Below are positions 18,311-24,828 of a stretch of 64,000 nucleotides of DNA, piece after piece. The position numbers and the translations under genes are program-made. The stretch comes from Sphingomonas leidyi (GTDB taxonomy: Bacteria; Pseudomonadota; Alphaproteobacteria; Sphingomonadales; Sphingomonadaceae). Position 1 is the first letter of the stretch, and each line of letters begins with the position of its first letter. A model generated the notes under the pieces. It did not search any database and was not told the origin of the DNA. It worked only from the letters and a program-made list of their open reading frames with translations. The stretch lies in NCBI RefSeq assembly GCF_011761945.1, contig NZ_JAASQV010000001.1, forward strand, positions 310,001-374,000. Direction: 5' to 3'.

Positions 18311-18697
18311 ATGGCGACCGAGATTGTAAGACGCGAGCAGCTTGAACGCGCGGTGTTGGCGCTGGCGCAATCCGCTGACGTGCAGCTTTCCCTGTTCCCC
18401 GATTTTGTCTGCAAGGCTGATGAACTGGCGCTCGATTTCGAAGAGGCTCTCGACATGTTTTTCGGGCACGAAGTGGAGCTAGCTGAGCACGAACGCATCG
18501 AACTCAACGCGCTAGATTGTCTCATCCTGTCGAAAAGCGGTGAAGCAAACGTGGCATTCTGGACAGATGATGCGTTGCGGCATCATCCGACTTGGGATGA
18601 AATACGCGTTGCTGCAAAATCGACGGCGACAGCATTCGGTTGGGTGCTACGATGTCCTCTGCCATCTGGAGCGATCTATATCAGAAGTGCGTCTTAA
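18311..18697 (+). CDS. Hypothetical protein (island cassette gene)
   Basis: A 128-residue, soluble, mildly acidic protein with no recognised family. It has a helical N-terminal half and a C-terminal half with several Trp/Thr residues. Its ATG lies 28 nt after the preceding repeat and 6 nt after a TAATAT -10 candidate, so the mRNA may be leaderless. The TAA stop touches the next repeat, which starts at the following base. The start agrees with the spacing seen in neighbouring cassettes. Confidence 0.65.
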   Translation: MATEIVRREQLERAVLALAQSADVQLSLFPDFVCKADELALDFEEALDMFFGHEVELAEHERIELNALDCLILSKSGEANVAFWTDDALRHHPTWDEIRVAAKSTATAFGWVLRCPLPSGAIYIRSAS

Positions 18698-18782
18698 GTC
18701 CGCTTTCCACCCATCGTCGGCCGTTCAGGCGCAGCTAGGCCGAATTCAAAGCCGCCCGACCTCTAACGCCCCAGTTGCAGAC
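18698..18782 (+). repeat. Island repeat, full form (85 bp)
   Basis: Left end GTCCGCTTTCCACCCA, right end GCCCCAGTTGCAGAC. The interior is the subtype with GCCGTTCAGGCGCAGCTAGG, almost identical to 22554-22638 and 24357-24441. TTGCAG acts as -35 with TATGGT 16 bp downstream. Confidence 0.85.
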
Positions 18783-18808
18783 ATTCGGCGCTCCGATATG
18801 GTCAGCCG

Positions 18809-19105
18809 ATGAGCGACGCATCGGAATGGGATGGCGACTGGTACGGGGTGACCAGCGAAACGGAACAGCAAGAGCTTGAGGACGAACTCGTCCAAGAACT
18901 CGCTCCGGGGCATGTCCTTTATGGAACTCACGTAGTGGCTGTGGGACGGCGGTGGCGGCGTGACGATGTTCTATTCAGGCTCGCAGACGGGCGCTATGCG
19001 CGACTTCATTTGACACGTCACAAGGAAAGCAGCCCGGCCCTTCCTACGACGGACATTTACGCCAGCTTCGACGAATGGAAGGCCTTACCGCTCGAAGATC
19101 GTTAA
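18809..19105 (+). CDS. Conserved hypothetical protein (island cassette gene)
   Basis: A 98-residue acidic protein. The pattern LVQELAPGHVLYGTHVVAVG, then DDVLFRLADGRYARLHLT, matches a widespread uncharacterised family of small proteins as I remember it; no function is known to me. Its ATG is 27 nt after the repeat and 6 nt after the TATGGT -10 candidate, again implying a leaderless message. The stop (TAA) is 2 nt before the next repeat. Confidence 0.68.
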   Translation: MSDASEWDGDWYGVTSETEQQELEDELVQELAPGHVLYGTHVVAVGRRWRRDDVLFRLADGRYARLHLTRHKESSPALPTTDIYASFDEWKALPLEDR

Positions 19106-19107
19106 AT

Positions 19108-19192
19108 GGCAGCTTTCCACCCATTCGCGGTCGCTCGGCCAGGCGACGATCGATCCAAAAGCGGTCGGGCAGCAAACGCCCCAATTGCAGCC
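19108..19192 (+). repeat. Island repeat, full form (85 bp)
   Basis: Left end GGCAGCTTTCCACCCATT, right end CGCCCCAATTGCAGCC. The interior is the subtype with CGGTCGCTCGGCCAGGCGAC, nearly identical to 23861-23945. TTGCAG is followed after 16 bp by TACTGT. Confidence 0.85.
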
Positions 19193-19219
19193 GTTGGAGT
19201 TGTTGCTACTGTTGACCAA

Positions 19220-19690
19220 ATGAAAGCCTGCGCAATCATTCCCGCATTTGACATGGATGCGACCGATCCACGCACACAGGCCTACATCGAGCTTGCAAGC
19301 GCCATGGTCGTGAAGACCCTGAGGCAGGGTGGCGACCACTTCCATTTCGTCGTGGATTGGCGTGATCCAGATACCGCTATTGGCAGCGTGTATAGCGAAG
19401 GCGTAGCGGAACCGCACGTGACGCAGCTCGCCGACGTTGACGCACTTACCAGTCGTGTCGCGCAGTCCGTCAATCCGAACGGTTGCCTCGGCACTACGAT
19501 ACGCTCGATTGCGACCTGTCGTGCCGTGACGTTCGGCTTCGACGGGCAGGCTTTCCTTTGTCTTCGCCACGAGGACGACGCCCCAGTATCGCCCGATCCA
19601 TCGCTTGTTCGAGTGAACGAGGACTACGATTACCTTACTCAAACCGATTATTTTGACGGCTGGATCCGCACTGCAGTGAATGGCAGCTAA
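19220..19690 (+). CDS. Hypothetical protein (island cassette gene)
   Basis: A 156-residue protein, family not recognised. The frame is open through the whole upstream repeat from 19106, but ATG 19220 is preferred because it lies 28 nt after the repeat, like other cassette starts. The N-terminal MKACAIIPAFDMDATDPRTQ is followed by FHFVVDWRDPDTAIGSVYS, then a mixed alpha/beta region and an acidic C-terminus. The last codons AAT GGC AGC TAA are supplied by the next repeat, so the protein ends in repeat-encoded residues NGS. Confidence 0.65.
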   Translation: MKACAIIPAFDMDATDPRTQAYIELASAMVVKTLRQGGDHFHFVVDWRDPDTAIGSVYSEGVAEPHVTQLADVDALTSRVAQSVNPNGCLGTTIRSIATCRAVTFGFDGQAFLCLRHEDDAPVSPDPSLVRVNEDYDYLTQTDYFDGWIRTAVNGS

Positions 19691-19706
19691 CCACCCAATT
19701 GCGGAC
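19682..19706 (+). repeat. Island repeat, short form (25 bp)
   Basis: Left end GGCAGCTAACCACCCA joined directly to right end ATTGCGGAC; the 60-bp interior of the full form is absent. It contains the TAA stop of the preceding gene. Confidence 0.8.
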
Positions 19707-19766
19707 ATGGCGAGGCGGCGAGCAATCCCGGTTGCGATCACCGGTTCAGCATGGCAGCACATCGGC

Positions 19767-20138
19767 ATGATCGTCGTGCATGAAGAGATTACACAGTCCG
19801 AGTTGCTGCTACGGTATGCGTCAGGCCAGCGGCATTTCTCAAACTTGAACATCACTGATGACGGCTCGGATGCTCTAGTTGGCGCGAGGCTTGATAGTAT
19901 CGAACTAATTGACAGTTTTGTTCACGCCAACTTTCGAGGGGCATCGCTGAGAAACGCGACCGTGCACGCAAACGTGAAGACGTGCGACTTCACCGATGCC
20001 GATCTTTCCGGCGCGGACTTCCAAGGGTCAGCTCTTTGCTCAACCACCTTTCTGGGTGCGAAGATGGACGGTGCAGACTTCACCGACGCCTACTACCACG
20101 GCTACGACTTAGCGGCTGGCGAGAAGCCCGACTGGTGA
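19767..20138 (+). CDS. Pentapeptide-repeat protein (island cassette gene)
   Basis: A 123-residue protein with tandem pentapeptide repeats of the A(D/N)LXX type over residues about 47-110 (ANFRGASLRNATVHANVK, then CDFTDADLSGADFQGSA), which predict a right-handed quadrilateral beta-helix. The N-terminal 45 residues are a separate beta-rich segment. Pentapeptide proteins include DNA mimics that protect gyrase, but this one is too short and unspecific to assign. ATG 19767 is chosen as the first good start after the repeat; ATG 19707 is possible. It lies 61 nt after the short repeat. Confidence 0.75.
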   Translation: MIVVHEEITQSELLLRYASGQRHFSNLNITDDGSDALVGARLDSIELIDSFVHANFRGASLRNATVHANVKTCDFTDADLSGADFQGSALCSTTFLGAKMDGADFTDAYYHGYDLAAGEKPDW

Positions 20139-20174
20139 TAGCGCTACGCTAACAACGCTTCCCGTAGGCAGCCT

Positions 20175-20259
20175 GTCCGCTTTCCCCCCACTCCCGGTCG
20201 TTCCGCGGTGCGGCGGCTGATCCAGAAGCCGCGGGTCGGCAAAAGCCCCAAAGGCAGCC
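20175..20259 (+). repeat. Island repeat, full form (85 bp)
   Basis: Left end GTCCGCTTTCCCCCCACT, right end GCCCCAAAGGCAGCC. The interior is diverged, with GTTCCGCGGTGCGGCGG and AGAAGCCGCGGGTCGGC. The right end lacks the TTGCGG -35 because it has lost the TTG. The gene beyond it is on the minus strand and stops one base after the repeat. Confidence 0.7.
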
Positions 20260-20260
20260 G

Positions 20261-20644
20261 TCACGAAGCAGCTAGGGCATCGACGAAAGCAGTAGCTTCT
20301 CGCAGTTCCTTGGCATCCTTAGCGCCGCGCAGCATTGGCCTAAGGTGGTAGGCCAGCAGATCAGCGTCACGACTATCACGGCCCTGTGTTTCACCGAGAA
20401 TGCGGATTAGCCGAGTTAGGCCCAGACGATCTCGGAACAGTCGGTAAGCGCGATCATGCGCATGGGAAGGCCCCGCAAGATACTGCTCAGCCAGACGCCG
20501 ATAATCGCCTTTGCGCAGCGATATATGCTCGAGCAGAATGATCGCTTCTCCACCGCGCGGATAGCGTTGTAGTAGCCAATCGGCTGCCCTCGCCGATGAC
20601 ATCTCCCGCAGTTCTGCGGCATGCCCGCGCATGATCTCGTCCAT
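20261..20644 (-). CDS. Hypothetical protein (island cassette gene, reverse orientation)
   Basis: A 127-residue, mostly helical, arginine-rich cytoplasmic protein with no recognised family. It is the first minus-strand gene inside the array. It is bounded on both sides by repeats: its TGA stop ends one base from the right end of the repeat at 20175-20259, and its ATG lies 22 nt from the left end of the repeat at 20667. A TTGCGA/GGCTAA pair is the only promoter-like match in that 22-nt gap. Confidence 0.62.
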   Translation of the reverse strand: MDEIMRGHAAELREMSSARAADWLLQRYPRGGEAIILLEHISLRKGDYRRLAEQYLAGPSHAHDRAYRLFRDRLGLTRLIRILGETQGRDSRDADLLAYHLRPMLRGAKDAKELREATAFVDALAAS

Positions 20645-20666
20645 GCGATTAGCCTATCATCGCAAC

Positions 20667-20750
20667 GGCAGCTTTCCACCCATTCTCCGCGGTTCGGTCC
20701 AAATTTGACCGGCCAGAAGCGGCCTGCCCGCAAGCACCCCAATTGCGGAC
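20667..20750 (+). repeat. Island repeat, full form (84 bp)
   Basis: Left end GGCAGCTTTCCACCCATT, right end CACCCCAATTGCGGAC. The interior has GTTCGGTCCAAATTTGACC, the same subtype as 18198-18283. Confidence 0.85.
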
Positions 20751-20811
20751 GTTCCTGTGCAATGCGTGAAATCCCAATTGCTACCGATCGCGGCGGGTGC
20801 GATCGAGCCGT

Positions 20812-21057
20812 ATGAGCGAAGCGATATATGGGCCGATCATCACACTATTGGTAGCGTTGCTGTTCGGGTGGTTGCTTATTCAAGGGTTCCGCACCGGCAC
20901 AGCGACGTTTGAGCAGCCAGGAATTACGTTGTCCGGAAGAAGGAAGGATCAACCGGTTCGCTTTTGGGCTGTGACAGCCCTGCTTTCCTTCCTTACCTTC
21001 TCTATGATCCTTGCTACGATTTGGCAGATATTGATCCCGGACGGGACCGGCGGCTGA
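20812..21057 (+). CDS. Small membrane protein, two TM segments (island cassette gene)
   Basis: An 81-residue protein with two hydrophobic stretches, residues about 4-25 (IYGPIITLLVALLFGWLLIQ) and about 52-75 (FWAVTALLSFLTFSMILATI), separated by a basic loop (SGRRKDQPVR). Predicted to be an inner-membrane hairpin; no family recognised. ATG 20812 is preferred over an in-frame GTG at 20797. It lies 62 nt after the repeat, outside the 27-nt rule seen in other cassettes. Confidence 0.6.
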   Translation: MSEAIYGPIITLLVALLFGWLLIQGFRTGTATFEQPGITLSGRRKDQPVRFWAVTALLSFLTFSMILATIWQILIPDGTGG

Positions 21058-21123
21058 CGTCCGGTAACGGATATCGAAACGCCGAGGTTCATCCTCCGAA
21101 AGCTGGCGCTGCGGCCAGGAGGC

Positions 21124-21390
21124 TCACTTGTGTTTGAAAGTCCAGCTTCGGGCTTCGGCCTCTTCGCCGTTGATGAGGTACTTCATCGCGTGCGTTTCGC
21201 CGTTGGGCCATACGACCAGTTCGCGCTCGTTGATGAAGTCGACCTGCGCAGCATCCCCACTCTCGGGCGCATCCCAGATCAGCGTGAGCTTTTCGCCCGG
21301 TTCGAGCTCGAAGCACTCGGGCCAAGGCTCCACCGACACATAGATCGGGCTATCCTTGTTGTTTGAGAAGGTTTGCTGAACTCTGGTCAT
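21124..21390 (-). CDS. Hypothetical protein (island gene, reverse orientation)
   Basis: An 88-residue acidic protein from ATG 21390 (an upstream ATG at 21417 is possible). It has a compact beta-rich pattern: SPIYVSVEPWPECFELEPGE, then KLTLIWD, and ELVVWPNG. No family recognised, although the spacing suggests a small beta-sandwich. No repeat separates it from the next gene on its left or right; the 66-bp gap at 21058-21123 may hold a decayed copy (GTCCGGTAACGG). Confidence 0.6.
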   Translation of the reverse strand: MTRVQQTFSNNKDSPIYVSVEPWPECFELEPGEKLTLIWDAPESGDAAQVDFINERELVVWPNGETHAMKYLINGEEAEARSWTFKHK

Positions 21391-21437
21391 GGGTCTGGTG
21401 TACGCCGCTGCTCGCAAGGTTGCCGTTCATTGGCCCG

Positions 21438-21914
21438 TCAGCGGAAAAACCTCGCGACCTCTCCGTTGACGAGTATCTCATTGGGTGGGCCCCGAGAGAA
21501 ATCAATTTGAACGCGCGGGGCGCCAGCCGTCTGGAATACCACGCGCGTACCGTTCACCGACATCGAGGTGTAGGGCGGCGTGGCAATCATATATTGCCCG
21601 GCATAAGCCGTGCCGCGAAATACAATTATCCGCTGGCCACCATGTCTGACGTTGCCGTTGGCCGGAAGAAACCTGTAGCGATAGTCGTAGATGGAGTATT
21701 TGTGCCCCTTCGTCTGGCCCGCTAGGGAGAAGGTAGCGTCGCCTCTCGAGCAAATCAGCGGCCCGCTAAAACCACCTCGAACGAGAGCCGATCGCATCCC
21801 GCCGAAGCAGGAAGGCGACCCTCGATCGGGCGCTGGCAATGCGACCTCGGATGCAATCATGGTCGCAGCCAGCGCCACAGCGCCCTTGAGAGGTTTTGCT
21901 AGGCTGAAGGGCAA
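21438..21914 (-). CDS. Putative secreted hypothetical protein (island gene, reverse orientation)
   Basis: The frame is open from 22019, but its first part runs back into the repeat at 21974-22054 and has cysteine-rich unnatural composition. A TTG at 21914 would give a signal peptide (LAKPLKGAVALAATMIASEVALPA split around residue 20); an ATG at 21860 is the alternative. The mature part (about 130 residues) has a beta-rich C-terminal half with GHKYSIYDYRYRFLPANG and VQIDFSRGPPNEILVNG. Function unknown; start uncertain. Confidence 0.5.
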   Translation of the reverse strand: MPFSLAKPLKGAVALAATMIASEVALPAPDRGSPSCFGGMRSALVRGGFSGPLICSRGDATFSLAGQTKGHKYSIYDYRYRFLPANGNVRHGGQRIIVFRGTAYAGQYMIATPPYTSMSVNGTRVVFQTAGAPRVQIDFSRGPPNEILVNGEVARFFR

Positions 21915-21973
21915 GCGACACGTCCCGCAAAGATGGCGACTTGCCCGCGAATGTGCGCTGAAAGCCGTCGTTC

Positions 21974-22054
21974 GGCAAACCAACCAATCTCCGCCGCTAC
22001 AGCTGAATTTTCGGCTCATGAAGCGGCCTGGTGGCTAACGCCCCACTAGCGGAC
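21974..22054 (+). repeat. Island repeat, full form, diverged (81 bp)
   Basis: Left end GGCAAACCAACCAATC, right end AACGCCCCACTAGCGGAC; the interior contains GAAGCGGCCTGGTGGC. The right end supplies the TAG stop of the minus-strand gene at 22046-22534. Confidence 0.65.
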
Positions 22055-22534
22055 GTCCTGCGTTGGGCTGGCGGTGAATTGATAGGTTGCCAACTTGCGA
22101 ACGATCGAGGGCTTTGCGCTATGGAAAAAGGCAAGACAGTCGATCCTTGGCAACTCCAGTCGAGCTTCGGTCGGTCCAGACGCCAAATACCAGTCATGGA
22201 GATCGTAGAACAGCTTGACCGATCTACCGGGTGGGATCACCAGAAGGCCTGAAATCACGTCTGCCCCACGCCAAACCAAAATAGGTCGGTTGGTGTAATG
22301 CACTGGGTCGACCTCCTTGCCGCCCTGAAACAGGAGCAAACTTGGGCCCTCGACTTCGACGCGTGGAATGCAAATAGCATTGGAGCCTCGATTTCGAAGC
22401 TTGAGCACGACAGAGTCGGGCATCAACTCCGGTTGATAGCTCCAATTGACAATGAGGCGGTCGGAGGCACCTGCTTCACCGACAGGCTGTGGGAGGAGCA
22501 TGAACGTGGCGGCGAGAAGGAGCGCTATCATCAA
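22046..22534 (-). CDS. Putative exported protein (island cassette gene, reverse orientation)
   Basis: A 162-residue protein with an N-terminal signal peptide (residues 1 to about 23, MMIALLLAATFMLLPQPVG then EAGA). The mature part looks like a beta-sandwich (LIVNWSYQPE, DSVVLKLRNRGSNAICIPRV), reminiscent of small periplasmic proteins, but no family is recognised. Its stop TAG lies inside the right end of the repeat at 21974-22054, and its start is 19 nt from the left end of the repeat at 22554. It is therefore a cassette inserted in the reverse direction. Confidence 0.62.
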   Translation of the reverse strand: MMIALLLAATFMLLPQPVGEAGASDRLIVNWSYQPELMPDSVVLKLRNRGSNAICIPRVEVEGPSLLLFQGGKEVDPVHYTNRPILVWRGADVISGLLVIPPGRSVKLFYDLHDWYLASGPTEARLELPRIDCLAFFHSAKPSIVRKLATYQFTASPTQDVR

Positions 22535-22553
22535 CCTACTCTAGCGGACCAGC

Positions 22554-22638
22554 GACCGCTTTCCACCCATCGTCGGCCGTTCAGGCGCAGCTAGGCCGAA
22601 TTCAAAGCCGCCCGACCTCTAGCGCCCCAATTGCGGAC
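22554..22638 (+). repeat. Island repeat, full form (85 bp)
   Basis: Left end GACCGCTTTCCACCCATC, right end CGCCCCAATTGCGGAC, with the interior subtype of 18698-18782 (GCCGTTCAGGCGCAGCTAGG). Confidence 0.85.
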
Positions 22639-22665
22639 AGGGCCATAGTGGTGCAAACCCCAGCA

Positions 22666-23010
22666 ATGGTCCTCGCCTTCGCATTGTCTCTTACCGCGCT
22701 GCTTTCGAGCGCTCCTGCACCCCTATCCGGGCAGGACCATGGAATCGCCTACGGCACGGCGGTGACTTTCTCGGAAGGCAAATGTTGGTTCTGGACTGGG
22801 GATGTCGGCCTGACGGCTCTCGAGTTTCGGAAGGACCTCGAAAGCCGATTTGATCGGCAACGCGCGGTCATCATTTCGCATGTCGCGAACATACCAACTC
22901 GATGCGTCGAGATGGCCCGCCGTTCGGCAGCTCGTGCGGGGTTCAAGCTTATAGAGACTGAAGTGCGGGCCGATGCTGGTCCAATCGGACCGCCTGTGAA
23001 CGGCAGCTAA
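22666..23010 (+). CDS. Putative exported protein (island cassette gene)
   Basis: A 114-residue protein with a signal peptide (MVLAFALSLTALLSSAPAPL). The mature region contains two cysteines (KCWFW and PTRCVEMARR) that could form a disulfide. No family recognised. ATG 22666 is chosen because it is 28 nt after the repeat, like its neighbours, although GTG 22648 is in frame. The C-terminal NGS and TAA stop come from the following 25-bp repeat. Confidence 0.62.
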   Translation: MVLAFALSLTALLSSAPAPLSGQDHGIAYGTAVTFSEGKCWFWTGDVGLTALEFRKDLESRFDRQRAVIISHVANIPTRCVEMARRSAARAGFKLIETEVRADAGPIGPPVNGS

Positions 23011-23026
23011 CCACCCAATCCCAGAC
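23002..23026 (+). repeat. Island repeat, short form (25 bp)
   Basis: GGCAGCTAACCACCCA joined to ATCCCAGAC. It provides the NGS-stop codons of the preceding gene. The right end has lost the TTGCGG hexamer. Confidence 0.7.
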
Positions 23027-23091
23027 GTTCGGCCCGCGGGAGGCCGATTTGACGCCAGAGGCCGGCCGAAACGCCGGTTTGCGATTTCCAT

Positions 23092-23120
23092 ATCCGCATC
23101 TCGCTTTCCGAATTGCAGAC
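23092..23120 (+). repeat. Island repeat, degenerate copy
   Basis: Only CGCTTTCC and GAATTGCAGAC are recognisable, at the place expected 27 nt before the next gene. TTGCAG is followed 16 bp later by TAGGCT. Confidence 0.5.
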
Positions 23121-23146
23121 ATTGACTTGCGTGCTAGGCTTTGGGG

Positions 23147-23290
23147 ATGGAGCAGGTCTATTATGCGCTGACCGAGACTTTGATCCCTTGGATTGAGGAT
23201 CGTTTCGGGGTCTTGGCGGCGTGGGCTGCGACCGCGGCCCTGATCGCGCTGCCGATCGCCGGGATAGTCGCTATCGTGCTATGGATATAG
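23147..23290 (+). CDS. Small single-pass membrane protein, 47 aa (island cassette gene)
   Basis: A 47-residue open frame starting MEQVYYALTETLIPWIED, followed by a strong hydrophobic segment (residues about 22-46, LAAWAATAALIALPIAGIVA). It is predicted to be a single-pass membrane peptide with an acidic N-terminus and an almost absent C-terminal tail, a profile also seen in small stress or toxin-type peptides. The ATG is 27 nt after a repeat right end and 6 nt after the -10 candidate TAGGCT. The stop lies just before a half repeat. Supported by position as well as by composition. Confidence 0.55.
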   Translation: MEQVYYALTETLIPWIEDRFGVLAAWAATAALIALPIAGIVAIVLWI

Positions 23291-23299
23291 CTCGATCGT

Positions 23300-23334
23300 G
23301 CAGCGGACCGACCTCTAACGCCCCAATTGCGGAC
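23300..23334 (+). repeat. Island repeat, right half only
   Basis: GACCTCTAACGCCCC followed by AATTGCGGAC; the left half is missing. TTGCGG is followed after 16 bp by TATTTT, 5 nt before the next start codon. Confidence 0.65.
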
Positions 23335-23359
23335 GCTGCGTGATGGAGTATTTTGGCGA

Positions 23360-23560
23360 ATGGCAGCAAAGCATCGGCAGGCGATTGGTGTGCTGCGACG
23401 TTTCCCGCAGAAGCAGATATATCTCGCCACCGAGCACGGTCATCTGTGGCGGCTAGAGGTCGATGATGATCGCATACTCGGGCTGGTGGGCCTGAGGGTG
23501 CAGGTGGAAGGCAGACAGCGCGGTGACCTTATCATCGTCGAGGCTATCAAACGGACGTAG
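23360..23560 (+). CDS. Hypothetical protein (island cassette gene)
   Basis: A 66-residue basic protein with a basic N-terminal helix (MAAKHRQAIGVLRRFPQKQ) followed by beta-rich YLATEHGHLWRLEVDDDRIL and VGLRVQVEGRQRGDLIIVE. The glycine-punctuated beta C-terminus suggests a small beta-barrel or nucleic-acid-binding fold, but no family is recognised. ATG 23360 is 26 nt after the preceding half repeat. The TAG stop is 5 nt before the next full repeat. Confidence 0.58.
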   Translation: MAAKHRQAIGVLRRFPQKQIYLATEHGHLWRLEVDDDRILGLVGLRVQVEGRQRGDLIIVEAIKRT

Positions 23561-23565
23561 CGGGC

Positions 23566-23650
23566 GTCCGCTTTCCACCCATTCTCAGCCATTCTGGCCC
23601 AATTTTCCGGCGCTGCGAGCTGCCGGTCGGCAAGCGCCTCACTTGCGGAC
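23566..23650 (+). repeat. Island repeat, full form (85 bp)
   Basis: Left end GTCCGCTTTCCACCCATT, right end CGCCTCACTTGCGGAC, with a mixed interior (CATTCTGGCCCAATTTTCC, then CTGCCGGTCGGCAAG). The 6-bp ends GTCCGC/GCGGAC are perfect inverted repeats. Confidence 0.85.
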
Positions 23651-23677
23651 ATTCCAGTTGAGTGATTTGATCCGCAT

Positions 23678-23869
23678 ATGGCGGCTACCGTTTCCAAAGG
23701 TGTGTATCACCACGGCAAGCGCCATCGCTTTGAGGTCGTCGCAAAAGACGATAGCCACGAGGCGTTCAGGGCTGCTCTCATCGAATTGGACGAAAAGGTC
23801 CGCGTCTTCACGGAAGCAACCAAGCCTAAGACCACCAAGCAGTCCTTCCGAAAGCAGAAGGGCGGTTAG
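23678..23869 (+). CDS. Small basic protein (island cassette gene)
   Basis: A 63-residue protein, strongly basic at its C-terminus (TKPKTTKQSFRKQKGG). The core YHHGKRHRFEVVAKDDSHEA and FRAALIELDEKVRVF suggests a beta strand followed by a helix. No family recognised. ATG 23678 is 28 nt after the repeat, with TTTGAT placed as a -10. The TAG stop and the last two glycine codons fall within the next repeat. Confidence 0.6.
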   Translation: MAATVSKGVYHHGKRHRFEVVAKDDSHEAFRAALIELDEKVRVFTEATKPKTTKQSFRKQKGG

Positions 23870-23945
23870 CCACCCATTCGCGGTCGCTCAGCCAGGCGAC
23901 GATCGATCCAAAGGCGGTCGGGCGGCAAACGCCCGAGTTGCGGAC
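23861..23945 (+). repeat. Island repeat, full form (85 bp)
   Basis: Left end GGCGGTTAGCCACCCATT, right end CGCCCGAGTTGCGGAC, with the same interior subtype as 19108-19192. It contains the TAG stop of the preceding gene. Confidence 0.85.
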
Positions 23946-23984
23946 GTCCGTGCCACGCCGTAACGTACTGCGTGGAGCCCATCG

Positions 23985-24365
23985 ATGACTCAATCCGAGC
24001 GCATGAATTCCGCGTCAAATGTTTGGGAAGCCGACCCATGGGATGCTTCCGATTCAATCGCCGATGAGCAACTGGCCGGATTCAATGAAAGAGCCGCCGA
24101 GACGATCGATTGGACTTCGGTACGCAGCGCTGGGCTGTCGGTATTTGGCATTGAAAAGCAAAAACTTATTGGCGCCGACGTCGAATTTTACGCCATGCAT
24201 CATGGCGAGGACATGCTGTTGATGCAGTTGGCTTGGCACGGTTTCCCTGATCCGCCCGAGTGGAGACTTGTTACGCGATCAAATCTAGGTGACGGCTCGT
24301 GGGCATCTTGGGGTTATTTCGCGAACCTGCCGGAAAACTGGCGACTGCCCCCTAACGGCAGCTAA
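23985..24365 (+). CDS. Hypothetical protein (island cassette gene)
   Basis: A 126-residue acidic, tryptophan-rich protein (nine Trp). The second half reads like a compact beta domain (VEFYAMHHGEDMLLMQLAWH, then WRLVTRSNLGDGSWASWGYF). No family recognised. The start is 40 nt after the repeat; TTGCGG with TAACGT at 17 bp is the promoter candidate, which here would leave a leader of about 13 nt with GTGGAG as a weak ribosome-binding site. The C-terminal NGS and TAA stop come from the next repeat. Confidence 0.62.
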   Translation: MTQSERMNSASNVWEADPWDASDSIADEQLAGFNERAAETIDWTSVRSAGLSVFGIEKQKLIGADVEFYAMHHGEDMLLMQLAWHGFPDPPEWRLVTRSNLGDGSWASWGYFANLPENWRLPPNGS

Positions 24366-24441
24366 CCACCCATCGTCGGCCGTTCAGGCGCCGCTAGGCT
24401 GAATTCAAAGCCGCCCGACCTCTAACGCCCCAGTTGCAGAC
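24357..24441 (+). repeat. Island repeat, full form (85 bp)
   Basis: Left end GGCAGCTAACCACCCATC, right end CGCCCCAGTTGCAGAC, interior subtype of 18698-18782. Downstream is the best promoter of the array: TTGCAG, 16 bp, TATAAT (24456-24461), then ATG after 6 nt. Confidence 0.87.
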
Positions 24442-24467
24442 ATTCAGCAGCAGAATATAATATCGGG

Positions 24468-24746
24468 ATGCAACGAGATGCCGTCCTGGCCATAGTGCTT
24501 CTTCTTGGAAGCATGACGGGTTGCGCCGCGCACGAGGTAGTGAGAGATCAAAAACGGCCTCTTACCGATGAGAATTTGGAACGAGCCCGGAAACAATGCG
24601 GCATTTCGGATGCGGTTCTCGTTGACGGAAACACGATAAGGTTTTCCGGTCTTCAGCAAATCGGTAAGCCACGCCATTATGGGCAAGAATGGGCCTGCCT
24701 GAAGAGCAAGCTGCAAATGGACACTGCCCGTTTTATGACTGGCTAG
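24468..24746 (+). CDS. Putative lipoprotein (island cassette gene)
   Basis: A 92-residue protein with a lipoprotein signal (MQRDAVLAIVLLLGSMTGC, Cys19). The short mature part has two more cysteines and a polar pattern (TDENLERARKQCGI). No family recognised. ATG 24468 is 27 nt after the repeat and exactly 6 nt after a perfect TATAAT, so transcription would start at or next to the start codon. Confidence 0.65.
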   Translation: MQRDAVLAIVLLLGSMTGCAAHEVVRDQKRPLTDENLERARKQCGISDAVLVDGNTIRFSGLQQIGKPRHYGQEWACLKSKLQMDTARFMTG

Positions 24747-24775
24747 TTCCGTATCCTGTCCGGTCTGAAGCGTAC

Positions 24776-24800
24776 GGCAGCTGACCACCCAGTTGCGGGC
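24776..24800 (+). repeat. Island repeat, short form (25 bp)
   Basis: GGCAGCTGACCACCCA joined to GTTGCGGGC. Here the preceding gene ends 29 nt before the repeat. Confidence 0.75.
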
Positions 24801-24828
24801 ATTGGCCGCTTGCGGCAGCGTGCCAGCT

